A stretch of DNA of 64,000 bases from Nannocystis sp. RBIL2 (GTDB lineage: Bacteria; Myxococcota_A; Polyangia; Nannocystales; Nannocystaceae). Positions 8,950-17,689 of the stretch are shown here, piece after piece. Both the position numbers and the translations under genes were made by a program. Numbering within the stretch: position 1 is the stretch's first letter; each line of letters begins with the position of its first letter. The notes under the pieces were generated by a model. It was not told the origin of the DNA. It searched no databases and was given only the letters and a program-made list of their open reading frames with translations. The stretch spans positions 124,001-188,000 of the forward strand of contig NZ_JAPNJW010000001.1 of assembly GCF_026626745.1 (NCBI RefSeq), written 5' to 3'.

Positions 8950-9717
8950 TCACGACGCAGGGTGGCCCGGCGGCGGTACCACCGATCCGGCCGCCGAGGC
9001 CTCGTCGTTCTCGAGCGTGCGCACCAGCGAATTCGTCTGGCGCAGCACCTCGTCGATGCGCTCGCGAATGTCGACCGCCCGGCCTTGCACCGACGCCAGC
9101 GCCTCGTGCATCGCCACTCGCAGGGAGCCGACAGTCTGGTCGTACTCGCGGGGCAGACGCTCCTGCGCCTGGTCCAGCAGGTCGGTCGCCTCCACCAGCG
9201 CGCGCAACGCCTCCTCGTACTCTTGCCCGTCCGCCAGCACCTCGGCGCGGCGCGCCTTGTACTTCGCGCGCAGCAGGGCCACGCGGCCCTCGATGGTCCG
9301 CACCCGCTGCGACAGCGCCCGCTCGGCCTGTTCGGCGCTGCCGATCGTCGAGTCGCGGATCTTCCGCGCCTCCAGCTCGACCGACGCGACCAGCCGGTTC
9401 ACGTCGCCCTCCGCCCGGTCGAGCTGGTGCTTCAGCTCCGCCTCCGCGCGGTCCTTCTCGATCCGCAGCAGCTCGCGCACCCGCGTCAGGCGATCGCGGC
9501 TGTTCTGGAACGCCGCGTCGAGCGACCCGCGCGTGTGCTCCACCAGCTCCGTCTGCTTCTCGCGCAGCGAATCGACCGTCGCCCGGATCTCCGCGTGCGC
9601 AGTCTCGGCCTCCTGCTTGCCGCCCGCGCGCCAGTACGCGAACAGCGCCAACGCGATGCTGAACGCCGACACCGCCAGCGCCCCGCCGGCCATCCGCCGA
9701 TTCGTCTCTGGCGTCAC
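8950..9717 (-). CDS. Single-span membrane protein with long coiled coil
   Basis: A 255-residue protein with one hydrophobic segment near residues 9-27 (AGGALAVSAFSIALALFAYW), then about 200 residues of highly charged heptad-like sequence rich in Glu, Arg, Lys and Ala. The tail is Pro-rich. Start taken as GTG at 9717, whose GTGA overlaps the stop of the upstream DUF5335-like gene, so translation is likely coupled; ATG 9693 is an alternative. The shape recalls membrane-anchored coiled-coil scaffolds, but I recognise no family. Confidence 0.7.
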   Translation of the reverse strand: MTPETNRRMAGGALAVSAFSIALALFAYWRAGGKQEAETAHAEIRATVDSLREKQTELVEHTRGSLDAAFQNSRDRLTRVRELLRIEKDRAEAELKHQLDRAEGDVNRLVASVELEARKIRDSTIGSAEQAERALSQRVRTIEGRVALLRAKYKARRAEVLADGQEYEEALRALVEATDLLDQAQERLPREYDQTVGSLRVAMHEALASVQGRAVDIRERIDEVLRQTNSLVRTLENDEASAAGSVVPPPGHPAS

Positions 9718-10091
9718 CGGAAGCCTCCGGCCGCGCGCACCCGCTCGATCGGCCCCCCGCCTTGCACGTGCAAGATCTCCTTGATCCCGTCCTGGCGGAC
9801 CAGCTCGATCGTCGCGATCACGTCCTCGCGATCGCCCTCGAGCACCCAGACCTCCGCCGGTCGGAACACCAGGTGGTCCGCGCCCTCGAGCTGCACCTCG
9901 AGCGTCTTCCCGTGGGGGTCGTAGCTGATGCCGAGCAGGCGCGCGTTCTCGGCGAGCACCTGGTCGCCGATCCGCTGCGACACCGCCTGGATCGTCACGA
10001 TCCCCGCCGCGTCCGGTCGCAGGTGCTTGCGCGAGAACGCGTCGAAGTACGTCTTCCACTCGTGCACCGGGAGCTGCTTGGTCGTCTTCAT
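9714..10091 (-). CDS. DUF5335-like protein
   Basis: A 125-residue soluble protein starting LPVHEWKTYFDAFSRKH, which resembles the opening of DUF5335 proteins, followed by a beta-rich region containing YDPHGKTLEVQLEGADHLVF and a charged C-terminus. Members are small proteins of unknown function. It is the first gene of a two-gene unit, its TGA overlapping the GTG of the coiled-coil protein by four bases. The start region carries an upstream GAGG-rich stretch suited to a ribosome site. No catalytic motif is visible. Confidence 0.6.
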   Translation of the reverse strand: MKTTKQLPVHEWKTYFDAFSRKHLRPDAAGIVTIQAVSQRIGDQVLAENARLLGISYDPHGKTLEVQLEGADHLVFRPAEVWVLEGDREDVIATIELVRQDGIKEILHVQGGGPIERVRAAGGFR

Positions 10092-10388
10092 CGAGGTCTC
10101 CTCTGCTCGCCTGCTCGCGCGTAGCCCTCGCGCGCAACCTGGTCGGATAGCACCGGCGCGGGGGCGAGCAAGCGGTCCGGAGGGCGCGTCCGCCCCGTCG
10201 GAGGCGATCGCCGGCCCCGCACATCCTCGCCGGCGCGGCCGCGATCGTGACGAGTTCGCGACGTTGCGCTCGCGCCGCGGCTCGCCGTGTCGCTATCTGC
10301 GACGTCGCGGCGCCTGCGTCCGCCGGGGCCTCGTGCGCCGCGTGGCCGCGGGGGCGAACCGCTCAACGATTGGGGCGAGCACGACCCC

Positions 10389-11072
10389 ATGCTGCAGCAC
10401 AACGTCGCGACTGTCCGTCGATGGTTCTTCGCTGGCGCCGCGCTGCTCGGCTGCGCGGGCAACCTCGAACCTGCCCCCGAGTCGAGGCGGGTCCCTGGAA
10501 TCGCCTCCTCGGCCGTCGACGAGCAGGCGGGCATCGAGCTCGTCGCTGTCAGCGACGCCTGGCGCGGCCATCCGCCCGAGCTCGACGAGCTCGTCACCCC
10601 CGTCCTCGTCACCCTCACCAATCGCAGCGGGCGGTCGCTCGAGCTGCGCTACGAGCACTTCGCCCTCGTCACCCCTGCGGGCGTGCGGTTCGCCGCCTTG
10701 CCGCCCGTCATCGTCACCGGCGTCGCCTACGGCCCCGTCGACCTCGTCTATCCGCCGATGGGCTTCGGCCTCGCCCCCTATCTCTCGCCGTGGTACCCCG
10801 CCCTGTCCGTGTGGGGCGGCAGCTTCCCCTTCCGCGCCGACTACTACGGCAATTGTTACACCTCCTGTCAGCACTTCCCCTTGCCCGACGGCGAGCTGCT
10901 GCAGCGAGCCCTGCCCGAGGGCGTCCTGAGCCCCGGCGGGCGGATCACCGGCTTCCTCTACTTCGAGGAGCTCGAGGACGTCCGCCACATCAACCTGATG
11001 TTCGAGCTCGTCGACCCCAACACCGGCGAGCGCTTCGGCGGCCTCGACATTCCGTTCGTCTACGACGATTGA
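10389..11072 (+). CDS. Lipoprotein of unknown function
   Basis: A 227-residue predicted lipoprotein: a short basic n-region, hydrophobic core FFAGAALLGC with Cys22, then a globular domain. The opening LVTPVLVTLTNRSGRSLELR looks like an Ig- or beta-sandwich fold. A Tyr/Pro/Phe-rich centre (YYGNCYTSCQHFPLP) has two further cysteines that could pair. I chose ATG 10389 because it places a signal peptide directly behind the start; the frame extends back to 10287 but that part is Arg/Pro-rich and unlike protein. The gene is divergent from the DUF5335-like gene. No family recognised. Confidence 0.7.
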   Translation: MLQHNVATVRRWFFAGAALLGCAGNLEPAPESRRVPGIASSAVDEQAGIELVAVSDAWRGHPPELDELVTPVLVTLTNRSGRSLELRYEHFALVTPAGVRFAALPPVIVTGVAYGPVDLVYPPMGFGLAPYLSPWYPALSVWGGSFPFRADYYGNCYTSCQHFPLPDGELLQRALPEGVLSPGGRITGFLYFEELEDVRHINLMFELVDPNTGERFGGLDIPFVYDD

Positions 11073-11189
11073 CCGGCGCGTCCGACTCCGATCATGATCG
11101 TCCGACCGCTCGCACCCATCGAGCGCTCCTGGGCAACTGTTGCCATTGCGCCGTGACCCTCACGAAGCGACCGGCACGCCCCGGCCGGC

Positions 11190-12161
11190 TCACCCGCTCC
11201 CGGGCTGCATCCACGGCTTGCTGCGGTAGCGGTCCCAGCTGTCGGGCAGCACCGTCACCACCGGCCCCTCGAGCCCCCCGCGGGCCGCCAAGCGCAGGGC
11301 GGCGGCCACGTTCGTCCCCGCCGACCCGCCGACCAGCAGCCCTTCCTCCGCGATCAGCCGCCGCGCCATCTTGAAACTCTCCGCGTCGGACACTCGCTCC
11401 GCCGCGTCGATCACCGAGCGATCGAGGTTGCCCGGCGGCTCGCTCGCGCCGATGCCCTCGACCGCGTACGCCCCGTCGGGCCCGAGCGTCCCCGACTCCA
11501 CCCACTGCGCCAGCCCCGAGCCGACCGGATCGGCCAGCACCACCTGCACCTTCGGACATGCCCTTTTGAGCACCCGACCGACCCCCGTGATCGTCCCGCC
11601 CGTGCCCGCCCCGGCCACGAACGCCCCGATCACCCCGCCCGTCTGGGCCAGGATCTCCGCCGCAGTCGTGCGCACGTGGGCCTCGACGTTGGCCGGGTTG
11701 TTGAACTGATCGGCGAGGAACCACCCGCGCTCGCCGGCCAGGCGCTCGGCTACCCGGCGGAAGTTGTCCGGGTGCGACGGCGCAGCGTTCGGCGTCACGA
11801 TCACCTCCGCCCCGAGAGTCGCCAGGGCCGCCCGCTTGTCGGCCGACATCTTCTCCGGCAGCACGCACACCAGCCGGTAGCCCCGGGCCGCCGCCACCAG
11901 CGCCAGCCCCACCCCCGTGTTGCCGGCGGTCGCCTCGACGATCGTCATCCCCGGCCGCAGCAGCCCGCGCGCCTCCGCGTCGTCCGCGATCGCCACTGCG
12001 ATGCGGTCCTTCACGCTCCCGCCCGGGTTCAGGTGCTCGCACTTCACCAGCACCGGCGTCGCCAGCCCCGCGGCCAGCCGGCGCAGCGGCACCAACGGCG
12101 TGTCCCCGACGTGGCCCAGGATCCCGCCCCCCGCGCACTGTGTACCTGGCTTTTCGTGCAT
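11190..12161 (-). CDS. PLP-dependent cysteine synthase / cystathionine beta-synthase-like enzyme
   Basis: A 323-residue fold-type II PLP enzyme. NPGGSVKDR carries the Schiff-base Lys51, VEATAGNTG binds the substrate carboxylate, and AGAGTGGTITG binds the PLP phosphate. The family makes cysteine from O-acetylserine and sulfide, or cystathionine from serine and homocysteine. The ending (LPDSWDRYRSKPW) resembles the cystathionine beta-synthase branch, with no CBS regulatory domains. ATG 12161 puts the conserved N-terminus in place; a longer frame reaches 12200. No sulfur-pathway gene lies beside it, so the substrate stays open. A PAL14-like unit overlaps the start codon at 12161-12174. Confidence 0.85.
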   Translation of the reverse strand: MHEKPGTQCAGGGILGHVGDTPLVPLRRLAAGLATPVLVKCEHLNPGGSVKDRIAVAIADDAEARGLLRPGMTIVEATAGNTGVGLALVAAARGYRLVCVLPEKMSADKRAALATLGAEVIVTPNAAPSHPDNFRRVAERLAGERGWFLADQFNNPANVEAHVRTTAAEILAQTGGVIGAFVAGAGTGGTITGVGRVLKRACPKVQVVLADPVGSGLAQWVESGTLGPDGAYAVEGIGASEPPGNLDRSVIDAAERVSDAESFKMARRLIAEEGLLVGGSAGTNVAAALRLAARGGLEGPVVTVLPDSWDRYRSKPWMQPGSG

Positions 12162-12312
12162 GTCCGATAGGCCAGCCGAAGGAGCGGCCTCGCCCCACAC
12201 CTACCGCGCCGCTCGCCCGCCTGCAAGCGCGGGCCGCGGGCTCCGCGCGATCGCGCGCCGGACTGCCCGGGCGGCGCTTGCCGCGACCGCGCCCCCGTGG
12301 CAGCGTTGTCCA

Positions 12313-13599
12313 ATGAGGGCCCACCTGGCGTCCGCGCTGACGCTGCTCGTCGCCTGCACCGATCGTCCGCTCGGCGAGACCGACGGCGACAGCGACGGCG
12401 ACGCCGGCAGCGCCGGGACCGAGGGCTTCACCAGCGCCGGCCCGGGCGGCGACCCCAGCCCCGGCAGCGACGGCACCGGCGGCCTCACCAGCCTCGACCC
12501 GACCGGCGATCCGACCGGCGATCCGACCGAAGATCCGACCGACGGCCTCGGCGGCGACGCCCTCAGCCCCGCGATCGAGCCCTACTCGCTCGAGGTCGCC
12601 GACTTCGACGGCGACGGCCACGACGACCTCCTCGTCATGGGCCTCGACGACGCCGAGCTGATCGCCGGCTGGGTCGCGCGGGGCCACGGCGACGGCACCT
12701 TCACCGCCGACCTCGCGCCCACCCTCAAGGGCGCCAGCGCCTACCCGGCGATCGGCCAGCTCGACGGCGACGCCGGCGTCGACGTCATGGTCGCGCAGTT
12801 CGCCGACGCCGCCCGGATCTTCCGCTGGCACGTCGCCGAGTTCGCCGCCTACAAGACGCTCACGAGCCCGCCCACCCCGCGCAACCACGTCGTCGCCGAC
12901 CTCGATCTCGACGGCCGCAACGACGTAATCGCCCTCTGCCACGGGGCCCACAAGTTCGGCCTCACCGTCCACCGGGGCAGCGACGCCGCCGCCTGGACCA
13001 CCACCACCACAGTCCTCGGCGCCGTCGCCGACTTCGCCCCCGCCGGCCTGCTCGTCGGCCAGTTCGACGGCGACGGCGTCCCCGACGCGCTCCTGTTCGA
13101 GGCCGACGCCCCGCGCGGCTTCCTCCGCGTGTTCGGCCGGCCGGGCGGCGAGTTCGTCGAGCCCGAGGTCCAGGTCGGCCACCTGCGCCCGTGGAGCGCC
13201 GCGCTCGGCGACCTCGACGAGGACGGCGCGCTCGACATCCTCGCCGCCGAGCACTTCCCCACGCGCCTGTCCCTTGCGACAGGTGACGGCGCCGGCGGCT
13301 TTACCCACGTCGGCGAGATCGACATCGACCCGCCTTTCGAGCCGCACGCCCTCGACATCGACGACCTCGACGGCGACGGCCACCTCGACGTCGTCGCAGT
13401 CGACGCCCTCAGCCCGATCCTGCTCTACTGGACCGGCCACGGCGACGGCGCCTTCGAGCCCCCCCAGGCCCTCCAGCTGCCCTCCGGCGCCGTGCGGGTC
13501 CACGCCGCCCGCCTCGATCCGGGCCCCGCCCTCGACCTCGCCGTCGCCACCTTCGACGCCGGCGCAGTCACCGTCCTCCTCAACCCCGTCGCCCCCTGA
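12313..13599 (+). CDS. FG-GAP/VCBS-repeat lipoprotein
   Basis: A 428-residue lipoprotein with lipobox LVAC (Cys15 or so), an acidic Gly/Asp/Thr linker containing tandem DPTGDPTGDPTEDPT, then repeats of the FG-GAP/VCBS type with calcium-binding loops: VADFDGDGHDDLLVMG, VADLDLDGRNDVIAL, LGDLDEDGALDILAA and IDDLDGDGHLDVVAV. Such repeats form a surface-exposed beta-propeller. The start ATG 12313 is chosen from the signal peptide; upstream reading frame is antisense to the cysteine synthase-like gene. A four-unit PAL14 array follows the stop directly. Ligand unknown. Confidence 0.85.
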   Translation: MRAHLASALTLLVACTDRPLGETDGDSDGDAGSAGTEGFTSAGPGGDPSPGSDGTGGLTSLDPTGDPTGDPTEDPTDGLGGDALSPAIEPYSLEVADFDGDGHDDLLVMGLDDAELIAGWVARGHGDGTFTADLAPTLKGASAYPAIGQLDGDAGVDVMVAQFADAARIFRWHVAEFAAYKTLTSPPTPRNHVVADLDLDGRNDVIALCHGAHKFGLTVHRGSDAAAWTTTTTVLGAVADFAPAGLLVGQFDGDGVPDALLFEADAPRGFLRVFGRPGGEFVEPEVQVGHLRPWSAALGDLDEDGALDILAAEHFPTRLSLATGDGAGGFTHVGEIDIDPPFEPHALDIDDLDGDGHLDVVAVDALSPILLYWTGHGDGAFEPPQALQLPSGAVRVHAARLDPGPALDLAVATFDAGAVTVLLNPVAP

Positions 13600-13602
13600 G
13601 CC

Positions 13603-13658
13603 TGATCCTCAGGCCATGTTCATCCGGACATGCGCGAAAGCGCATGTCCGAAAGAACA
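13603..13658. repeat. PAL14 tandem array, four units
   Basis: Units start at 13603, 13617, 13631 and 13645. The third, TGCGCGAAAGCGCA, is fully paired with a GAAA-type loop. With its neighbours it makes a perfect 11-bp stem (13625-13635 with 13640-13650). It begins 4 bases after the stop of the VCBS lipoprotein gene, so it may act as a transcript-end hairpin. Confidence 0.8.
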
Positions 13659-13702
13659 CGCGACCAGACGCCGCTCGCACCGGCCCCACGTTCCACCCGC
13701 CC

Positions 13703-15445
13703 GTGTCCACGCGCCCACTCATCCTCGGCCTCGCGCTCCTCGGCGCCTGCGATCGACGCGACGCCGCCGACCTCGCGCACGCCACCGACACCCCGCCGAT
13801 CGCAGTCCCGGGCGCACCCCAGCCCAACCCCGCCAACCCCGCCCCGGAGGCCGCGAACGCCAACGCGACCTCCTCCGCGCTCGATCCGAACAGCGGAGCC
13901 GCTCCCGCTCCCACGACCGCCGCCGCGCTCGCCCTCGAACCGACCGACGCACCTGCAACCGCGAGCTCGAGCGCCACGACCTCGTTCCCCGCCGCTCCGC
14001 CGACCCTCGCCAGCATCCCGCCCGATCGCCGCTGCGGCGAGGCCGGCGAGCAGCCCACCGAGCTCCCGCCCAACCTCGGCCGCGGCCGCGCCCCGATCGG
14101 CACCGGCACCCTGCGCCCGGGCGACAAGCGAAAGATCGGCAAGGCCGCGCTCCACTACGATCCGGACGCCTGGATCGGCACCCGCAAGGCCGGCCACCGC
14201 GGCGCCGCGCTGAGCATCGAGATCGATCGCGCCGAGGTCGGCCCGCACGACCCCTGGGGCGCGCACGAGGACCTGCACCCCGACCAGGAGCACCACACCT
14301 TCGTCGGCCCCTACCGCTTCGACCTCCGCACCGGCGCCGGCGATCCGCCCGCCAGCGTCGCGGTCACGGTCAGCCGCGAGGTCTGCCCGGCCGCGGCGGT
14401 CATGCCCCCCGCCGCCGCCTCGCGCTCCTTCTGGCTCAGCACCGAGGCCATCCGCACCTACACCTACGACCTCGCCGGCGAGCTCCTGCAGTTCAACCTC
14501 GAAGGTCGCGGCGACACCCCGCGCCTCGACATCACCGACCTCGGCTATCGCCACTGGCTCGCCCCGCGGCCGGGCGGCGAACATCGCTTCCGCGTCGGCC
14601 CTCACTTCGTCACCTTCGATCGCGTCACTCCTGGCCCCGGCACCCGCCATGCCGGCACCTGGCAGGCCGACGGCGACGCGCGCCTCCACGTGCGCGTGCG
14701 CATCGACCCCGCCGCCGATGCCCCGAAGCCCGCCCCGGTCGCCGCCGGCGATCCGTGCCTCGAGTCCTCCGCGCGCACCGCCGTCCCCGCCGCGCTTACC
14801 AAGCTCCCCGCGATCCAGCCCCCGCGCACCCTCGACGTCGGCAAGGAGCTCGCGCTCGGTCCGCTGACCTTCAAGTACATCACCCTCGAGATCCCCGCCC
14901 GCGGCCACGGCCCGTACCGCGAGGAGGCCGAGCAGGTCCCGCTGCTGCAGGTGTTCGGCGGCGCTCTCGGCGGCCAGTCCGTCTCCGACCCACGCATGTC
15001 GCCGCGGATCGTCCGGCTCGGCCACGAGCTCGTGCGCATCGAGACCGACGGCCACGGCGATCGCGTCCGCCTGCGTCGCGCCACAGTCACCTGTCCCCAC
15101 GAGCACAAGCTGCCCGCCCCGCAGGCCCCCGCCTACGTCTGGCTCAGCGCCCTCGGCCGCACCGTCGTCACCTTCCCCGGCCGCGGCACCATCCCGCTGT
15201 CGATCCAGCTCTACACCGAGCTCTCGGGCCCTGGCCTGTCGGTGAACAGCGAGAACGCCCACCTCTCGCGCCAGCTCCGCCCGGACAGCGCCGGCGCCTA
15301 CACCATCGACGACTACCTCGTCGAGATCGTCGACGTCGTCCCCGGCCCCGACACCACCCACGACGGCCAGCGCTGGCAATCGAACGGCCTGCTCCCCATC
15401 GTCAACGTCCAGCTCAAGGTCACCCCCCAGCCTGGCGGGCCATGA
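13703..15445 (+). CDS. Large lipoprotein of unknown function
   Basis: A predicted lipoprotein of about 580 residues: STRPLILGLALLGAC places the lipid-bearing cysteine near residue 16, followed by a 100-residue Ala/Pro/Thr-rich linker and then two similar halves. Each half has a block with Gly/Pro-rich strands ending in a VxPGPxTxHxGxW phrase (VTPGPGTRHAGTW and VVPGPDTTHDGQRW), so the protein probably contains two copies of one domain. The GTG at 13703 gives a clean signal peptide; ATG 13616 in the same frame would lie inside the PAL14 array. The stop codon is the first three bases of the next array. No known family recognised. Confidence 0.65.
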   Translation: MSTRPLILGLALLGACDRRDAADLAHATDTPPIAVPGAPQPNPANPAPEAANANATSSALDPNSGAAPAPTTAAALALEPTDAPATASSSATTSFPAAPPTLASIPPDRRCGEAGEQPTELPPNLGRGRAPIGTGTLRPGDKRKIGKAALHYDPDAWIGTRKAGHRGAALSIEIDRAEVGPHDPWGAHEDLHPDQEHHTFVGPYRFDLRTGAGDPPASVAVTVSREVCPAAAVMPPAAASRSFWLSTEAIRTYTYDLAGELLQFNLEGRGDTPRLDITDLGYRHWLAPRPGGEHRFRVGPHFVTFDRVTPGPGTRHAGTWQADGDARLHVRVRIDPAADAPKPAPVAAGDPCLESSARTAVPAALTKLPAIQPPRTLDVGKELALGPLTFKYITLEIPARGHGPYREEAEQVPLLQVFGGALGGQSVSDPRMSPRIVRLGHELVRIETDGHGDRVRLRRATVTCPHEHKLPAPQAPAYVWLSALGRTVVTFPGRGTIPLSIQLYTELSGPGLSVNSENAHLSRQLRPDSAGAYTIDDYLVEIVDVVPGPDTTHDGQRWQSNGLLPIVNVQLKVTPQPGGP

Positions 15446-15484
15446 CCTGGAGGACATGTCCAAAGTGACATGTCACGAAGGGCA
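15443..15484. repeat. PAL14 tandem array starting in a stop codon, three units
   Basis: Units TGACCTGGAGGACA (15443), TGTCCAAAGTGACA (15457) and TGTCACGAAGGGCA (15471). The first unit begins with the TGA stop of the preceding gene. GGACATGTCC and GTGACATGTCAC at the junctions are perfect palindromes. Confidence 0.8.
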
Positions 15485-15504
15485 TACCGAGCGCCTACGT
15501 TGAC

Positions 15505-15819
15505 TGTCTCTTCGACCAGACCCAAGCGGGCCGAAGTCCGCGACTCGCCTGTCCTTCAAGCCAGTTCATGGAGCCGCCGCTCGTGCCCGCTGACCGGCGT
15601 CGCGGTCCGCCTGTCCCTTCGACCAGCCTCGGGCGAGAGCCGTCCGCCACCCCCTGCGTCGCGGCGCGTCTGCCTCTTCGACCAGCCTCCGGCAACCGCG
15701 TGCGCCCGCGTTCAGCCGGTCGACGCTCGCTGTGGACATGTCCTTTCAGACAGGTCCTGAAGCCTCCAGCACCCGCGCTCAGCCGACCGACGCCTGCGGC
15801 GCCCCTGTCTCTTCGGCCA
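15505..15819. repeat. Dispersed PAL14 array, six units spaced 45-68 bp
   Basis: Units at 15505, 15550, 15612, 15671, 15739 and 15806, mostly of the form TGTCYCTTCGACCA. Spacing is 45-68 bp, often near twice 33. The last unit lies within the 3' end of the following minus-strand gene and supplies part of its C-terminal EETGAPQ. The interval 15446-15778 holds no gene besides this array. Confidence 0.75.
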
Positions 15820-16537
15820 GCTCCTCGTCATCCTCCGCGCCTGGGCTGAGCGCGCGGAACGGCTGGCGGCGGCTCGATCCGGCCAGCGCATCGCGGTAGT
15901 GGGCCAGGTTCTTGACCAGCGAGCGCCAGCGGCGGAGGTCCTCCCGAAGGGCGGTGTCGCGTTCGACCAGGGCCAGCGCGCGCACCCAGCCGAGCACCGC
16001 CTGGCGCTCGCCGAACCACGACCCCACGTTCGCCCCGATCGCCAGGCCGACCACCATGATCACCGCCACCAGCAGCCCGCCGAGGAAGAACATCATGTCG
16101 ACCGTGAAGCCTGGCGGGTGCGTCAGAAGCTCGACGCAGAGCGCCAGCAGGGCCGAGGCGCCGACCAGCGAACCGGCCAGGCGCAGGCGGTCGGTCGCGC
16201 GGGCGGCTCGCAGCTCGACCGCCGCCAACCGTTGCGAGCCCGCATAGCCGCGCAGCCACAGTCGAGACCGCCGCGGCCCCGTCGTCGCCGCCACCTCGAC
16301 CTCGCCGCAGAAATCGCCGCGACGGACCTGCAGGCGCATCCCGGGCTGGTGCGCGCGTCCGCGCGACGGCGACGGCTCGGGCACCGACACCACCTCCGAG
16401 CGGGTCACCGCGTAGCCGGCCGCCACCGGGAAGAACGACGCCCAGAGCCCCTCCACGTGGCGTGCAGCCGCGTCCTCGGCCGTCGCTGGACACGCCACCG
16501 CCCACCCGAAGCCCTGACCGAGTCGCGCATCCATCAT
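15779..16537 (-). CDS. Membrane protein with two predicted spans, unknown family
   Basis: A 252-residue protein. A soluble N-terminal part (1-115) contains FPVAAGYAVTRSEVVSVPEP. Two hydrophobic stretches follow, LRLAGSLVGASALLALCVEL and a longer one in FFLGGLLVAVIMVVGLAIGA, joined by a short loop. A charged C-terminal region is rich in Arg and Glu. It could be an inner-membrane protein with both termini in the cytoplasm. The end of the gene carries a PAL14-like unit in frame, so the extreme C-terminus may be repeat-derived. I do not recognise the family. Confidence 0.6.
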   Translation of the reverse strand: MMDARLGQGFGWAVACPATAEDAAARHVEGLWASFFPVAAGYAVTRSEVVSVPEPSPSRGRAHQPGMRLQVRRGDFCGEVEVAATTGPRRSRLWLRGYAGSQRLAAVELRAARATDRLRLAGSLVGASALLALCVELLTHPPGFTVDMMFFLGGLLVAVIMVVGLAIGANVGSWFGERQAVLGWVRALALVERDTALREDLRRWRSLVKNLAHYRDALAGSSRRQPFRALSPGAEDDEELAEETGAPQASVG

Positions 16538-16879
16538 TCATCAGGCTACCTGCCCGATCCGGCCCCGTCCAGCGGCGGCCACGGCGCGAATTCGCCGGAG
16601 CCTGCGAGCATCCCTGTCACACCGCGTCGCCCACGAGCGGCCGCAGATCGATCTCCGCCCCCACATCGCCTCGCGCCGCATCCGCACCAACGGTCCGCCG
16701 CCTCGCATCAGCGGTCCGCCGCCTCGCACCAACAGCCCACCGCCTCACGATGACCGCCGCCTCCGCACCAGCGGTCGGCAATGCATACGCATCGGTCTCC
16801 GATTCCTCGCGCACGACGGCAGCTCGCTCACCGTTGCTGGGCTCGCCCGCGCCCCCGCGCCAGCGGCTCCACCTGCTCC
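16538..16879. other. Gene-free interval with a 21-bp tandem repeat
   Basis: 342 bp between two minus-strand genes. It contains three tandem 21-bp copies at 16685-16705, 16706-16726 and 16727-16747, similar to CACCAACGGTCCGCCGCCTC, then degenerate continuation. No convincing reading frame; the short frames here are Arg/Gly-rich shadows. Confidence 0.55.
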
Positions 16880-17689
16880 TCAATTCCCTCCGCCGGCGCG
16901 TTCTCGCAGCAAGTTCGTCGACCGCTGGCGCAGCTCCGCCTCCGCCTCCGCGACTGCCGTGGCGAGCGCCGGAGGGGCCGCAGCCACCGTCGCGCGCCCG
17001 CGTCGGGTCGCCGTCGCCCACACCAGCGCCTCTGACAGATCTGCCAGCTCGAGCCCGGCCAGCCCCTCGCTCGGCGCCGACACCAGCGCCCGTCGCCACA
17101 CCGCCGCGTGCTCCGCAAACACCTGTCTCGAAGACCATGTCGCCTCGTCCCCGGGCGTCACCACCACCGCCTCCCCGGAGTGGACCAGCAGCCGATACGT
17201 CAACGCCGCGAACACCACGTGCTCGAGCAGTCGGGCGTCCAGGCGCGGCTCTCCGAGGGCCAGCCCGGACTGCAGGCGCACCAGCATCCCCCCGCCGAAC
17301 TCGTCGGTGATGTGGAACACCGCCACCTCCGGCGCCGACGCCAGCAGCGAGCGCACCGCCACGCGCAGCAACGCCGCCCGCGTCTCCGCGGCCACCTGCG
17401 CCCACGGAGACCCGGCCGGCGGCGCCACCAGCTCGAGCCCCGCGAGCCGCGGCGACGCGCCCACGCCCAGCCCCGCCGCCGCCGCCCGCCACGCCTGTCG
17501 ATCCGTCTGCAGCACCGCCGGCGGAGTCGTCGTCAGCACCGCCACGCGCACGAACTCCGGCTGGCCCTCGCCGCCCTCGGCCGCCCCTCCGAGCCCGCGC
17601 GACAGATACAGCCCCAGCCGCTCCGGCTCGCTCAACGCGGCTCGCAACACCTCGGGATCGAGACTCTGGGGCGCCCGGCTGTCGTGCAT
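16880..17689 (-). CDS. Hypothetical soluble protein
   Basis: A 269-residue protein with balanced composition, no signal peptide and no clear membrane segment. It reads as alternating helices and strands: LDPEVLRAALSEPERLGLYL at the start, FVRVAVLTTTPPAVLQTDR, APEVAVFHITDEFGGGMLVR, then a helical Ala/Glu-rich end. I recognise no family or catalytic motif. It lies downstream of the large PAL14 array and carB on the same strand, but 683 bp away, so it is probably separately transcribed. The reading frame was preferred over a longer competing frame because the latter is low-complexity Gly/Ala/Arg. Confidence 0.6.
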   Translation of the reverse strand: MHDSRAPQSLDPEVLRAALSEPERLGLYLSRGLGGAAEGGEGQPEFVRVAVLTTTPPAVLQTDRQAWRAAAAGLGVGASPRLAGLELVAPPAGSPWAQVAAETRAALLRVAVRSLLASAPEVAVFHITDEFGGGMLVRLQSGLALGEPRLDARLLEHVVFAALTYRLLVHSGEAVVVTPGDEATWSSRQVFAEHAAVWRRALVSAPSEGLAGLELADLSEALVWATATRRGRATVAAAPPALATAVAEAEAELRQRSTNLLRERAGGGN

